64,000 nucleotides of DNA. Origin: Elysia chlorotica (lineage: Eukaryota; Mollusca; Gastropoda; Plakobranchidae). The position numbers and the translations under genes were made by a program. Below, piece by piece: positions 1 to 64,000 of this stretch. The notes under the pieces were generated by a model. That model was not told the DNA's origin, did no database searches, and saw only the letters and a program-made list of their open reading frames with translations. Where the stretch lies: contig RQTK01000322.1 in assembly GCA_003991915.1 (NCBI GenBank), positions 399,814-463,813 on the forward strand. The letters run 5' to 3'. The number at the start of each line of letters is the position of its first letter. Positions within the stretch are counted from its first letter, which is position 1.

Positions 1-70
1 ACATTCTCAGCTGACGATAGACGGTGCAATGAGTTTTATATACACACTGACCTCTGTCCACCTCTCATAG

Positions 71-63388
<63,318 letters not shown>

Positions 63389-63940
63389 GTAAGTCCAGCT
63401 TGGCGTGGTGGGGGCACAGACTAGGAATGTAGCAACCATTGGTCGTGTCTAGAGCAGAGATATGCCACGTCTTAGAACCATCATCGTTTTTTTCTGTAAT
63501 CCTTTCATTCAAGTCAGATCAAGGTGAAAATGTAAAAATGTAATTCAAAGCATGGTGAGAGACATAAGTTCATTGCTTCATAACTTCTTTATCACAAAAA
63601 TTCCAAATGAATCTTGTAATTTTTCTATCTTTGACAGTAAATAAAACACTGCTGTAGTTAATGGAGCCAGAGTTTACAATTTTGTACCAATGAACCAAAG
63701 CTTTAGCAAGATCCTGTAGATTATTGATGCTTTCTATCTCCAAACGCCCAAGATCAGCACTTAGACTATATCAAGGAGGAGACCCAAAACTAAAATATGA
63801 CAAGTTTACATGCTGATACTTATAAAAACTGCATGGGTACGGTCTTCTCTCTAACACGAAGACTTTATACTGACACTGACGCAACCAGGAGCGAATAATT
63901 GTCATAAAATCAGCCTGTGGCATAGTAAGTTATAAATATT
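63389..63940 (+). other. Intron after exon 76, to the window edge
   Basis: AT-rich with no exon-like frame; from 63941 it is a CT/GT-type microsatellite cut by the window end. The second half of the module 13 class B unit should lie beyond the window. Confidence 0.6.
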
Positions 63941-64000
63941 TCACTCTCTCTCTGTCTCTGTCTCTCTCTGTCTCTGTCTCTCTCTCCCTGTCTCTCTCTG

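Overview
This is a eukaryotic genomic window holding one internal stretch of a single very large plus-strand gene. About 76 spliced exons (roughly 4,800-4,900 codons, under a quarter of the DNA) can be followed from 71 to 63388. Both ends of the gene lie outside the window: no start codon, stop codon, promoter or polyadenylation region was found. Exons are GC-rich; introns are AT-rich and full of minisatellites, CT runs and old transposon pieces. The conceptual protein is almost entirely spectrin-type three-helix repeats. The best family fit is the giant nesprins (vertebrate nesprin-1/SYNE1, insect Msp-300, nematode ANC-1), outer-nuclear-membrane proteins that link nuclei to actin. The KASH, transmembrane and calponin-homology parts are not in this window. 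Exon style, a tRNA-derived SINE with a GGTTGGTTTAACGTCC tail, and LINE ends with a (TTA)n tail suggest a lophotrochozoan, probably a gastropod mollusc. That placement is inference.

Layout. From 71 to 26792 there are 32 exons of irregular length (109-399 nt) encoding diverged spectrin repeats. This part includes a complex duplication at 21268-25241 in which one 321-nt exon occurs twice. From 27172 to 63388 the gene becomes strikingly regular: 13 consecutive modules, each built as 165 nt + 324/327 nt + 153 nt, about 215 residues or two spectrin repeats per module. In several modules the middle exon is split, at differing positions and phases. The last module runs off the right edge.

Most notable pattern. 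Many splice junctions have been tandemly duplicated together with short pieces of the exon. Donor-side arrays follow exons ending at 5397, 30972, 32141, 38260, 40568 and 60967. Acceptor-side copies precede exons starting at 4055, 5942, 9590, 10329, 13843, 19391, 24105, 25072, 50075, 52512, 58191 and 63224. The gene therefore carries many duplicate, mostly frame-breaking splice sites beside the real ones. At four places the reading frame or exon order looks damaged: a phase clash between exons at 9858 and 10329, a compensating frameshift pair inside 12995-13147, an out-of-order block at 29419-30310, and a lost exon start at 48398. Each lies at or near a repeat or homopolymer, so assembly or sequencing error is a live explanation.

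Other contents: an L2/CR1-like LINE 3' remnant (43023-43445), an antisense LINE 5' remnant (62240-62850), a LINE tail (14587-14643), a SINE (3545-3787), a TTAA-flanked piggyBac-type MITE (7905-8033) and several intron duplications. No RNA genes, CRISPR arrays or second protein-coding gene were found.
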